Below, one piece after another: positions 27,284-34,679 of a DNA stretch of 64,000 nucleotides. The stretch spans positions 124,001 through 188,000 of the forward strand of contig JALUYI010000035.1 of the NCBI GenBank assembly GCA_027013095.1, in the 5' to 3' direction. Position 1 is the first letter of the stretch, and every line of letters begins with the position of its first letter. A program made the translations under genes and the position numbers. The notes below the pieces were generated by a model. The model had not been told where the DNA came from, made no database searches, and was given only the letters and a program-made list of their open reading frames with translations. This DNA comes from Paracoccaceae bacterium (GTDB lineage: Bacteria > Pseudomonadota > Alphaproteobacteria > Rhodobacterales > Rhodobacteraceae).

Positions 27284-29851
27284 ATGAAACCCGAGCATAT
27301 TCAACTACTTGACAAGGATGGCGCGGTTTCGCTGCAGCGTTTTGGCGCGCGCGCGAACCGTTTGGCGCGTCTCGGCAGCCTCGGCTTGCCGGTTCCTCTG
27401 GCCTACGGGGTGTCGGTCGAAGCGGTGCGCCGGATTGCGGCCGGACATCTTCCGGACACCAACAAGCTGTTGGAAAAATTCGGTGCGCGGGCCATCGTTT
27501 CGGTGCGCTCCAGCCCGGTCGAGCGCGCCTGGGGCGGCCCCGAAACCTTGTTGAACGTGGGCCTGACCCGCGCCATTCACGAAAAGCTCTGCCATCGTCT
27601 CGGGGTGGCGGCGGCAACGGCGCTTTATTGCCGCTTTGTGCAGGATTATTCGGTTCATGTGGCGCGTCTGGATGCCGAGGCCTTTGACGGGATTGGTGAG
27701 GCGGATTGTGGCACGCGCGACGCGCTGGAGGCGGCGCTTGAGATTTACCGCGCCGAGATAGATGAGCCCTTTCCGCAGGATCCGGCGCGTCAATTGGCGC
27801 AGGTCCTGCGCTCGATGGCGCGGGCTTGGGAGGGGACGACGGCGCGCATTTTGCGCCGCGCCAACGGCGCCCCCGATGACGCCGGGCTGGGCTTGGTGGT
27901 GCAGCGCATGGTGCTGGGTCTTGGGCGGGGCGAAAGCGGCGCTGGGGTTGTGCAATTCGTTCACCCCGCCAGCGGCGCCCCCACTGTGCGCGGGCGTTAT
28001 TTGCCAAAGGGTCAAGGCCGCGATGCGATGCAGCCGGGAAAGACCGCGTCATATATCGTTCACGATGAACGGGGGCGCGCGCTTGAGGACAGCAGCCCCG
28101 GGACGCTTGCGGACTTGCGGAAATTTGCCGCGATTGCGCGTTTTGGTTGCCATGATGCGCTGCGCTTTGAGTTCACGGTGGAGAACGGTAAGACGTGGCT
28201 TCTGGATGCCGCCCCGGCCGAGCGTGGCCCCCGTGCAGCGGTGCGTATCGCTGTCGATCTGGCCGAGGATGGCGTTATCAGCCGGAAATCGGCGCTGCTC
28301 CGGGTTGAGCCGGGAAACCTGCAACAACTGCTGCACCCGCAGGTCGATCCCGAGGCCTCGGGGGATGTTTTTGCCCGTGGTCTGGCGGCCAGCCCGGGGG
28401 CGGCCGCAGGTCGGATCGTGTTCACTGCAATGGCGGCGCAGGCCAGCGCTGCGCGTGAAGAGCCCTGCATCCTTGTCCGGCATGAAACCAGCCCCGAGGA
28501 TATCCGCGGCATGCACACGGCCCGCGGTGTTCTGACCGAGCGCGGCGGCATGACCAGCCATGCTGCGGTGATTGCCCGTGGCCTCGGCTTGCCCTGCGTC
28601 GTCGGGGCGGCGGGTATCCGGCTGGATCTGCGCAAGAAACAGCTGACAACCCAAAGCGGGCGGGTGTTTCACGAGGGCGACCTGATTACCGTCGATGGCA
28701 CCAACGGCCTGGCCTTTGCGGGAGAGGTGCCGATGGTCCGCCCACAGCTGGACGGTGCATTTGCCACCCTGATGTCATGGGCAAACCAATTTCGCGACAT
28801 CGGCATCCGTGCCAATGCCGATACCCCCAGCGATGCCCGGATTGCCCGCAGTTTTGGTGTCGACGGGATCGGGCTGTGCCGGACCGAGCACATGTTTTTT
28901 CAGGAAGATCGCCTGATCGTCATGCGCGAAATGATCTTTGCCGGGGACGAGGCGGACCGGCGCGCCGCCCTCGACCGGCTGCTGCCGATGCAGCGCAGCG
29001 ATTTCACCGAGCTATTTCATATCATGCAGGGACAGCCGGTCTGCATCCGCCTGTTCGACCCGCCCCTGCACGAATTTCTGCCCCATTCCCGCGAGGCCAT
29101 GCAGGAGCTGGCCGAGGCGCTGGACATGCCGGTCAGTCGGGTGATGGCGCGCGCCGAGGAGCTGACCGAGTTCAACCCCATGCTGGGCCTGCGCGGTGTG
29201 CGGCTGGGCATTACCCTGCCGGAAATCTACGAGATGCAGGCGCGGGCGATTTTCGAGGCGACCCTCAAGGCATCGCGCAAGGGCGCGCCCGTGGTGCCGG
29301 AAATCATGATCCCGCTGGTCTCGGCTTCGCGCGAGGTTGAACTGGTGAAATCGCGCATCGATGCCGTGGCCGCAGCGGTCGAGAACGAGACGGGCACGCC
29401 ATTCACCTATCGACTGGGCGCGATGGTCGAAACCCCGCGCGCGGCACTGCGGGCCAATGATCTGGCCGCGAATTGTGCGTTTCTCAGCTTTGGCACCAAT
29501 GATTTGACGCAGATGACCTATGGCCTCAGCCGCGATGACTCGGGCCGTTTCATGAGCGACTACGTGGCTCAGGGGGTTTTTCAGGAGGACCCGTTTCACA
29601 CGCTGGACATGGAGGGTGTCGGCGAACTTCTGCTGATGGCCGCCGCCCGCGCCAGAGATACCCAGTCCGACATCGTTCTGTCGGTCTGCGGCGAGCATGG
29701 CGGCGATCCCGCGTCGATCGCCTTTTGCCGCGATGCGGGGTTCAACTATGTGTCCTGTTCGCCGTTTCGCGTGCCCATCGCCCATCTCGCCGCCGCCCAG
29801 AGCGCGGTTCGCGGAACCCAGAAGCAGGCAGAAGATATCGTTGTGACGTAG
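27284..29851 (+). CDS. Pyruvate, phosphate dikinase-like protein with divergent nucleotide-binding domain
   Basis: An 855-residue PPDK family protein. The swivelling phosphohistidine domain is intact (His426 in G-G-M-T-S-H-A-A-V), as is the PEP/pyruvate barrel with F-G-T-N-D-L-T-Q-M-T-Y-G and the catalytic cysteine in C-G-E-H-G-G-D-P near the C-terminus. The N-terminal ATP-grasp part is altered: the usual G-G-K-G-x-N-L reads F-G-A-R-A-N-R (20-26), the usual M-P-G-M-M-D-T reads A-W-G-G-P-E-T (82-88), and the Gln of the L-Q-T-R ending is replaced in L-L-D-A-A-P (about 306-311). It is about 20-30 residues shorter there. Normal PPDK activity is not assured. It follows glyS with its own promoter. 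Confidence 0.8.
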   Translation: MKPEHIQLLDKDGAVSLQRFGARANRLARLGSLGLPVPLAYGVSVEAVRRIAAGHLPDTNKLLEKFGARAIVSVRSSPVERAWGGPETLLNVGLTRAIHEKLCHRLGVAAATALYCRFVQDYSVHVARLDAEAFDGIGEADCGTRDALEAALEIYRAEIDEPFPQDPARQLAQVLRSMARAWEGTTARILRRANGAPDDAGLGLVVQRMVLGLGRGESGAGVVQFVHPASGAPTVRGRYLPKGQGRDAMQPGKTASYIVHDERGRALEDSSPGTLADLRKFAAIARFGCHDALRFEFTVENGKTWLLDAAPAERGPRAAVRIAVDLAEDGVISRKSALLRVEPGNLQQLLHPQVDPEASGDVFARGLAASPGAAAGRIVFTAMAAQASAAREEPCILVRHETSPEDIRGMHTARGVLTERGGMTSHAAVIARGLGLPCVVGAAGIRLDLRKKQLTTQSGRVFHEGDLITVDGTNGLAFAGEVPMVRPQLDGAFATLMSWANQFRDIGIRANADTPSDARIARSFGVDGIGLCRTEHMFFQEDRLIVMREMIFAGDEADRRAALDRLLPMQRSDFTELFHIMQGQPVCIRLFDPPLHEFLPHSREAMQELAEALDMPVSRVMARAEELTEFNPMLGLRGVRLGITLPEIYEMQARAIFEATLKASRKGAPVVPEIMIPLVSASREVELVKSRIDAVAAAVENETGTPFTYRLGAMVETPRAALRANDLAANCAFLSFGTNDLTQMTYGLSRDDSGRFMSDYVAQGVFQEDPFHTLDMEGVGELLLMAAARARDTQSDIVLSVCGEHGGDPASIAFCRDAGFNYVSCSPFRVPIAHLAAAQSAVRGTQKQAEDIVVT

Positions 29852-30016
29852 GGCCGAGGGCCCAGCGCCAGCCGGATTTCCAGCGATCCACGCGGTTGCT
29901 CTTGTTGCCTGTTTGTCACAAATTCGGCCAAGATTCGGGGCCTGACCTATCTATTCACCGTCCAAGGCCTTATTTCGGGCGTTACCAGAGCGGGGGTAAC
30001 AGTTGAGATTGAGGTT

Positions 30017-30730
30017 ATGTCGATGAATTTCGCCCGTGGCTTTGTGACCCTATGCGCGATATGTCTGGCCGGTGTTCCCGGTGCGTCTGCGCAGGTGGTC
30101 AATTCCGGCAGCCAGACGAACACTGCGCTGGATGCCAAGATCGTGACCATGCTGGGACAGGAAATCGCTACCCTGCGCCGCACCTCCAGCGCGCGCCTGT
30201 TGCGTCTGGCCAGCCCCTCGGTGCGCAAGGTCGGGTTTGGCTGGCTGTTCGGGCGCCGAAAATCAGGGGCGGACAACTTTCGCTATAGCCGCGCGACACT
30301 AGCCCTGCGGCGCACCGCGCATGGCGGGCGTCAGTGGAAATGCCTGACCGAAGCTCTCTATTTCGAGGCCCGCGGCGAAAGCGTGAAGGGCCAGTTTGCC
30401 GTGGCCGAGGTCATTCTCAATCGGGTGGATTCACCCAAATTCCCGAACACGGTCTGCGGCGTGGTGCAACAAGGCACCGGCAATGGCCGGTTCAACTGCC
30501 AGTTCACCTATAATTGCGATGGCCGTTCTGAGGTCATGAGCGATCGGCGCTCGTATCGCGAGGTGGGCAAGGTCGCCCGGATCATGCTGGATGGCGAACC
30601 GCGCACCCTGACTAAGGGCGCGACCTATTACCACTCGATCTCGGTACAGCCGCGATGGGCCTACAAGATGACCCAGACCGCCAGAATCGGCGTTCACAAG
30701 TTTTACCGAAACGATTCACGCGTCGGATAG
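30017..30730 (+). CDS. Cell wall hydrolase, SleB family
   Basis: A 237-residue exported protein with a signal peptide (about 1-26, ending A-S-A-Q). A helical stretch (about 35-65) precedes the SleB/Hydrolase_2 domain, which begins near W-K-C-L-T-E-A-L-Y-F-E-A-R-G-E-S. Glu117 in Y-F-E-A-R is the expected catalytic residue of this lytic transglycosylase-like fold. V-A-E-V-I-L-N-R-V, C-G-V-V-Q-Q-G and N-C-Q-F-T-Y-x-C follow as in the family, and the end has A-T-Y-Y-H-S. Outside sporeformers such proteins remodel the wall during growth or division. ATG 30023 is an alternative start. Confidence 0.88.
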   Translation: MSMNFARGFVTLCAICLAGVPGASAQVVNSGSQTNTALDAKIVTMLGQEIATLRRTSSARLLRLASPSVRKVGFGWLFGRRKSGADNFRYSRATLALRRTAHGGRQWKCLTEALYFEARGESVKGQFAVAEVILNRVDSPKFPNTVCGVVQQGTGNGRFNCQFTYNCDGRSEVMSDRRSYREVGKVARIMLDGEPRTLTKGATYYHSISVQPRWAYKMTQTARIGVHKFYRNDSRVG

Positions 30731-30857
30731 GGTACTGGCTTCCCCGGGGGGCGGGCGCTTCGCATAGCGGGCCTGCTGTGACGTAAATGGATATTGCCGA
30801 CCGCGCCCCGGCGTTATAGTTGCCGTAATGGGCTCGGTGGACCGCGGGGTGATCGGA

Positions 30858-31796
30858 ATGGATGAAACGGCGCTGGCATTCGAACTGCCGCACCTACGTG
30901 CGCGCGCGACCGCCGGACCTGATCCGCTGGATCGGATCTCGGTACGTGATTACACATGCGCAGTCGAGATCGGCGCCTTTCAGGCCGAGCGCGGGGTCAC
31001 GCAGCGCGTGCGTTTTAACGTCGTCCTCGAGGTTTCTCGCAACGCGGCGGCGCAATCGGATGATGTCGATCAGGTGCTGTCTTATGATTCGATTACCGAG
31101 GCGATATCCGCGCAGCTTGCCAGTGAGCGCATCAACCTGCTGGAAACTCTGGCCGAGCGTATTGCCGAGCGAATCCTCGTCAACCCAAAGGCCGTGCGGG
31201 TCTTTGTCAGAATCGAAAAGCTGGACCGTATCCCCGGCACGCTGGGAGTCGAGATCGTGCGCAGCCGGGTTGAGGCCGCCGAGAATTTGCGCAATCTGAA
31301 CAAGCCCCCGCAAGCCCCCGTGACATTGGTTCACCCGCAGGTTATTTTTCTGCCCAACGCGGTCCTATACTCGGATCGGCTGACGGGCTGGCTGGACGCC
31401 ATTGCGCGCCATGATCTGCCTGCCATCATCTGCCTTGAGGCGGCGCCAGAGGCGATGCCGGAAACGCTGTCACCGGCGGCAAACCGGCGTATCCTGCTGT
31501 TGCAGATCGAGCAAAACGCATGGGTTCTGGCCGGGAGAGACAAGCGCTGCGTGGTCGTGGACAGCCGCACCGAGCTGGACTGGGCGATGAAGCATGGCCA
31601 GCTTTCGGTCTGGGCCCCCTCGAAAATCGTTTTGGACGCGGTCCACGGACCCAAGGGGGGTGCGTTGGATGCCGTGGCTCTGGCGCGCTGGTTTGCCGCT
31701 GAGTTTTCGGCCAGTTCTCTGGTCCTGATCGAGGGGGGCGCGGGACAGGCTGGCAACGATCTGCAGCGGGTGGTGAAATCTCCTGCGCAGCTTTGA
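30858..31796 (+). CDS. folB: Dihydroneopterin aldolase with extra C-terminal domain
   Basis: A 312-residue protein of which only the first part is FolB, the enzyme converting 7,8-dihydroneopterin to 6-hydroxymethyl-dihydropterin in folate synthesis. The FolB domain (about 25-140) has V-E-I-G-A-F-Q-A-E-R, L-S-Y-D-S-I, L-L-E-T-L-A-E-R-I and R-I-E-K-L-D as in the family. Typical FolB is about 120 residues. The remaining 155-312 is a separate domain I cannot name, with no membrane segment or obvious catalytic motif. The start at 30858 (M-D-E-T-A-L-A-F) is preferred to ATG 30828. folP begins 14 bp after the stop. Confidence 0.85.
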   Translation: MDETALAFELPHLRARATAGPDPLDRISVRDYTCAVEIGAFQAERGVTQRVRFNVVLEVSRNAAAQSDDVDQVLSYDSITEAISAQLASERINLLETLAERIAERILVNPKAVRVFVRIEKLDRIPGTLGVEIVRSRVEAAENLRNLNKPPQAPVTLVHPQVIFLPNAVLYSDRLTGWLDAIARHDLPAIICLEAAPEAMPETLSPAANRRILLLQIEQNAWVLAGRDKRCVVVDSRTELDWAMKHGQLSVWAPSKIVLDAVHGPKGGALDAVALARWFAAEFSASSLVLIEGGAGQAGNDLQRVVKSPAQL

Positions 31797-31810
31797 TCGG
31801 GCGCGAAAAG

Positions 31811-32848
31811 ATGGACCAAAGGATTTATTACCGCCCCGTGGTGTGCGTCGGCCCGCGCCCGTCGGAGGCGCTGGGGTTGGCCGGCCGACCGGAGCTGTGG
31901 TTCTCGCAGGTTGAGTGTCTGAGCCGTGACCGACCCGCCCGCGTCGTCAGTCTGGCGGATGTGCCCGAGGCGGTCCTGTCTCGCCTCAGCACGCCGCGTG
32001 CGCCGCTCTGCGGGCTGAGTATGGACCGCCCGCGCCTGATGGGGATTTTGAACGTGACCCCGGACAGCTTTTCTGACGGTGGATGCTATGAGACCCGCGA
32101 AAAAAGCCTGTCTCAGGCGCGCCGTCTGGTGACCGAGGGCGCCGATATTCTGGACATTGGTGGAGAGTCGACGCGCCCCGGCGCCGAAACCATCCCGCCC
32201 GACCTTGAGATCGCCCGCACGGCCCCCCTGATCGAAACGCTTTGCCGCGGTCGGGGGATTGGTGCGCCGATTTCCATTGATACGCGCAAATCCGCGGTTG
32301 CCGCGGCGGCATTCGCGGCCGGGGCGGCTATGCTGAATGATGTTTCGGCACTGTCTTTTGATCCCGGCATGGCGGCGGTTGTGGGCGCGGCGGCGGCTCC
32401 GGTCTGTCTGATGCATTCAAGGGGTTCGCCGGCCACCATGCAAAATGACCCCCGCTATCGGGACGTCTTGCTGGACGTTTACGACCATCTTGAGGCCCGC
32501 ATTCGGGTCGCCGAGGATGCAGGTATCGCGCGCACGTGCATTGTCGTTGATCCCGGAATCGGGTTTGGCAAGACCCTTGCACATAATCTGGCCCTGATCA
32601 GGGGTATTTCACTGTTTCACGGGCTGGGGTGCCCGCTTCTTTTGGGGGTGTCGCGCAAGGGGTTCATCGGCCGTATCGGCCTTGAGGACAGGGCCGAGCG
32701 GCGCGCGCCCGGTTCGATCGCGCTGGGGCTGGAAGGGTTGCGTCAGGGGGTTCAGCTCCTGCGCGTGCATGATATAAGAGAAACCAGACAAGCGGTCCTG
32801 CTATGGCAGGCCGTGCATAGGCCCAATCATATAAAGGCAAACCCATGA
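31811..32848 (+). CDS. folP: Dihydropteroate synthase
   Basis: A 345-residue enzyme that joins 6-hydroxymethyl-dihydropterin diphosphate with p-aminobenzoate; the sulfonamide target. The TIM-barrel signatures are [11 protein letters not shown] (81-91), [26 protein letters not shown] and G-V-S-R-K-G-F-I-G. The protein is about 70 residues longer than usual at the N-terminus (1-72), a region without a motif I know. An in-frame TTG at 31793 would add six residues, but ATG 31811 is chosen. It follows folB and overlaps glmM by 4 bp (ATGA), the classic folP-glmM pairing. Confidence 0.94.
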   Translation: MDQRIYYRPVVCVGPRPSEALGLAGRPELWFSQVECLSRDRPARVVSLADVPEAVLSRLSTPRAPLCGLSMDRPRLMGILNVTPDSFSDGGCYETREKSLSQARRLVTEGADILDIGGESTRPGAETIPPDLEIARTAPLIETLCRGRGIGAPISIDTRKSAVAAAAFAAGAAMLNDVSALSFDPGMAAVVGAAAAPVCLMHSRGSPATMQNDPRYRDVLLDVYDHLEARIRVAEDAGIARTCIVVDPGIGFGKTLAHNLALIRGISLFHGLGCPLLLGVSRKGFIGRIGLEDRAERRAPGSIALGLEGLRQGVQLLRVHDIRETRQAVLLWQAVHRPNHIKANP

Positions 32849-34203
32849 CACGAAATCTGTTTGGTACCGATGGGGTTCGCGGGCGCGCCAACACCTATCC
32901 GATGACGGCCGAGGTGGCGATGCGTCTGGGCGCGGCGGTCGGGCGGTATTTTCGGCGTGACACCGCTGAACACCGTGTTGTCATTGGCAAGGACACGCGC
33001 CGCTCGGGCTATATGCTGGAAAACGCGCTGACCGCGGGTTTGACCTCGACCGGCATGAATGTGCTGCTGCTGGGGCCGGTTCCGACCCCTGCCGTGGGGT
33101 TTCTGACCCGCTCCATGCGTGCTGATCTGGGGGTGATGATCTCGGCCAGTCACAACCCGCATCAAGACAACGGGATCAAGTTCTTTGGCCCTGACGGGTT
33201 CAAGCTGTCGGATGAGGCCGAGGTCGAGATTGAACGCATCCTGCGCGGCGAAATCGCGCTTAGCCCACCGGAAAATATCGGACGCGCAACACGTATTGAC
33301 GACGGTCTGGGGCGCTATGTGGAATACGCCAAAACCACCTTTCCCGGGCGCGGGCGGCTGGATGGTCTGAAGATCGTCGTCGATTGTGCCAACGGGGCCT
33401 CGTATCGCGCTGCGCCGGATGTGCTGTGGGAGCTGGGTGCCGAGGTGGTCCCGGTCGGGGTTTCACCGGACGGGTTCAATATCAACGCGGGTTGCGGCTC
33501 GACCAACACCGGCCTCGCGGTGCGCAGTGTGCTTGAGCATGGTGCCGATCTGGGTATTTGTCTTGATGGCGATGCGGACCGGGTGATGATTATCGACGAC
33601 AAGGGTGAGGTCGCCGATGGCGACCAGATCATGGGCCTGATCGCGGAACGCTGGGCGCGCGAGGGCCGTCTGATCGGGGGCACGCTGGTGACCACGGTGA
33701 TGTCAAACCTTGGGCTCGAGAAATTTCTTGGCGGACGCAACATCAAGATGCGCCGCACCGGGGTCGGGGATCGTTATGTGGTCGAAGCAATGCGCGCCGG
33801 GGGCTTTAACCTTGGTGGCGAGCAGTCGGGCCATATCGTGATGACCGATCACGCTACCACCGGCGATGGCCTGATTGCAAGCCTGCAATTCCTTGCTGCC
33901 ATGGTCGAGACGGGCAAACCCGCAAGCGCCCTGACCCATGTGTTCGATCCCTTTCCGCAACTGTTGAAGAATGTCCGCTTTCAGGCGGATAACGATCCCA
34001 CCGAAAACCAGCGCGTGATCGCTGCGATCCGCAAGGGGGAAACGGCGCTAAAAGAACGCGGGCGCCTACTGATCCGCAAATCGGGAACCGAGCCTCTGGT
34101 TCGGGTCATGGGCGAATGCGACGATCAGATGTTGCTGGAAAAAGTGGTGGACAGTATCGTCACCGAACTGAAAAAAGCTGCCGACGTCTCTGCCCACGCC
34201 TGA
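32845..34203 (+). CDS. glmM: Phosphoglucosamine mutase
   Basis: A 452-residue enzyme that interconverts glucosamine-6-phosphate and glucosamine-1-phosphate for UDP-GlcNAc, peptidoglycan and LPS. The phosphorylated serine is Ser102 in M-I-S-A-S-H-N-P-H. The metal loop D-G-D-A-D-R is near residue 242, and the sugar-binding G-G-E-Q-S-G-H and the phosphate-binding [12 protein letters not shown] are present. The start overlaps the folP stop. Length and motif order are standard. An AT-rich 116-bp gap follows with the promoter of the DUF1127 gene. Confidence 0.97.
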   Translation: MTRNLFGTDGVRGRANTYPMTAEVAMRLGAAVGRYFRRDTAEHRVVIGKDTRRSGYMLENALTAGLTSTGMNVLLLGPVPTPAVGFLTRSMRADLGVMISASHNPHQDNGIKFFGPDGFKLSDEAEVEIERILRGEIALSPPENIGRATRIDDGLGRYVEYAKTTFPGRGRLDGLKIVVDCANGASYRAAPDVLWELGAEVVPVGVSPDGFNINAGCGSTNTGLAVRSVLEHGADLGICLDGDADRVMIIDDKGEVADGDQIMGLIAERWAREGRLIGGTLVTTVMSNLGLEKFLGGRNIKMRRTGVGDRYVVEAMRAGGFNLGGEQSGHIVMTDHATTGDGLIASLQFLAAMVETGKPASALTHVFDPFPQLLKNVRFQADNDPTENQRVIAAIRKGETALKERGRLLIRKSGTEPLVRVMGECDDQMLLEKVVDSIVTELKKAADVSAHA

Positions 34204-34241
34204 ATTTCGTTTTTAACAAGGCGGCTATGCAAAAATGACGG

Positions 34242-34269
34242 GTTGTCCGGGGTGAAAAAACCTCTAAAT
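34242..34269 (+). promoter_or_regulatory. RpoH-like (heat/oxidative stress) promoter of the DUF1127-sRNA unit
   Basis: GTTG (34242-34245), 17 bp, then TCTAAAT (34263-34269) resembles the alphaproteobacterial RpoH pattern CTTG-N17/18-CYTATNT, with mismatches. Transcription would begin near 34276, inside the pair of direct repeats that follow. The comparable DUF1127-sRNA operon of Rhodobacter sphaeroides is known to depend on RpoHI/RpoHII; that analogy is the main support for the sigma-factor call. Confidence 0.45.
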
Positions 34270-34270
34270 G

Positions 34271-34306
34271 CTGTAGCGCAGCAAGATATTCTGCAGCGCA
34301 GCAAAA
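34271..34306 (+). repeat. Tandem TGC-rich direct repeat in the DUF1127 leader
   Basis: CTGTAGCGCAGCAA (34271-34284) and CTGCAGCGCAGCAA (34291-34304) differ at one base and start 20 bp apart, about two helical turns. Copy 2 contains CTGC-N3-GCAG, the arrangement described for PhaR operators in Paracoccus and Rhodobacter. The repeats cover the predicted transcription start, where a repressor would act. Each could also fold into a short hairpin in the RNA. Confidence 0.5.
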
Positions 34307-34319
34307 AGAGGACAGACTC

Positions 34320-34553
34320 ATGGCGTTTTACAGCATCAAGCACACCGGCGGCATCGAATCGGTTTTCGCGCGGGCAGTCGAATTTCTGAAACACGAGCGC
34401 GATGCGCTCCGCACGTCGATCGCGCGTCGGCGGGTTTACAACCGCACTGTGGCCGAACTGGCCCCGCTTAGCGAACGGGACCTTGCCGACATCGGCATCG
34501 GCCGCAGCGATATCCGTCGTATCGCAATGGAAGAAGCGATGAAAATCGGCTGA
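34320..34553 (+). CDS. DUF1127 (YjiS-like) small protein
   Basis: A 77-residue basic protein with the Arg-rich DUF1127 domain in its C-terminal half (about 32-75): R-R-R-V-Y-N-R-T-V-A-E-L, then L-S-E-R-D-L-A-D-I-G-I-G-R-S-D-I-R-R, the standard family end. DUF1127 proteins are small, often stress-induced and thought to bind RNA or help its turnover; in R. sphaeroides CcaF1 acts on RNA maturation with the CcsR sRNAs encoded behind it. AGAGGA is 8 bp before the ATG. Two strong hairpins with anti-Shine-Dalgarno loops follow its stop, so this is the same kind of unit. Confidence 0.92.
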   Translation: MAFYSIKHTGGIESVFARAVEFLKHERDALRTSIARRRVYNRTVAELAPLSERDLADIGIGRSDIRRIAMEEAMKIG

Positions 34554-34577
34554 CCGCAGCCACCGGAATACTCGAAT

Positions 34578-34655
34578 TCGATGCCCTTTTCCTCCCTGTT
34601 GAGGCATCGATAAGCAAGGCGACCCCGATCCTCCCTCGGGGTCGCCTCTATTTTT
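34578..34655 (+). ncRNA. Tandem anti-Shine-Dalgarno hairpins (CcsR / cuckoo-type sRNAs)
   Basis: Two hairpins lie directly behind the DUF1127 stop. Hairpin 1: TCGATGCC (34578-34585) with GGCATCGA (34603-34610), loop containing TTCCTCCCTG. Hairpin 2: AGGCGACCCCGA (34617-34628) with TCGGGGTCGCCT (34636-34647), 12 perfect base pairs, loop TCCTCCC, then a T run. Exposed CCUCC-type loops behind a DUF1127 gene are the hallmark of the CcsR (R. sphaeroides) and cuckoo RNA families of alphaproteobacteria, processed from the mRNA and acting on other transcripts by the anti-SD loop. Expression and processing are inferred. Confidence 0.75.
34617..34655 (+). terminator. Intrinsic terminator of the DUF1127-sRNA transcript
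   Basis: The 12-bp perfect stem of the second hairpin (34617-34647, loop 34629-34635) is followed by CTA and five T (34651-34655). It ends the plus-strand transcript 25 bp before the convergent ileS stop. On the minus strand no T run follows, so it is not a good terminator for ileS. Confidence 0.85.
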
Positions 34656-34679
34656 GCGCGTTTGATTGCGGGCCGGGCC

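Noticed and set aside
27284-29851. PEP synthase (PpsA)
   Set aside because: Domain order and the C-G-E-H-G-G-D-P and F-G-T-N-D-L-T-Q-M-T-Y-G contexts fit PPDK rather than PpsA.
34617-34655. Terminator serving ileS on the minus strand
   Set aside because: No T run follows the stem on the minus strand; only the plus-strand transcript has one.
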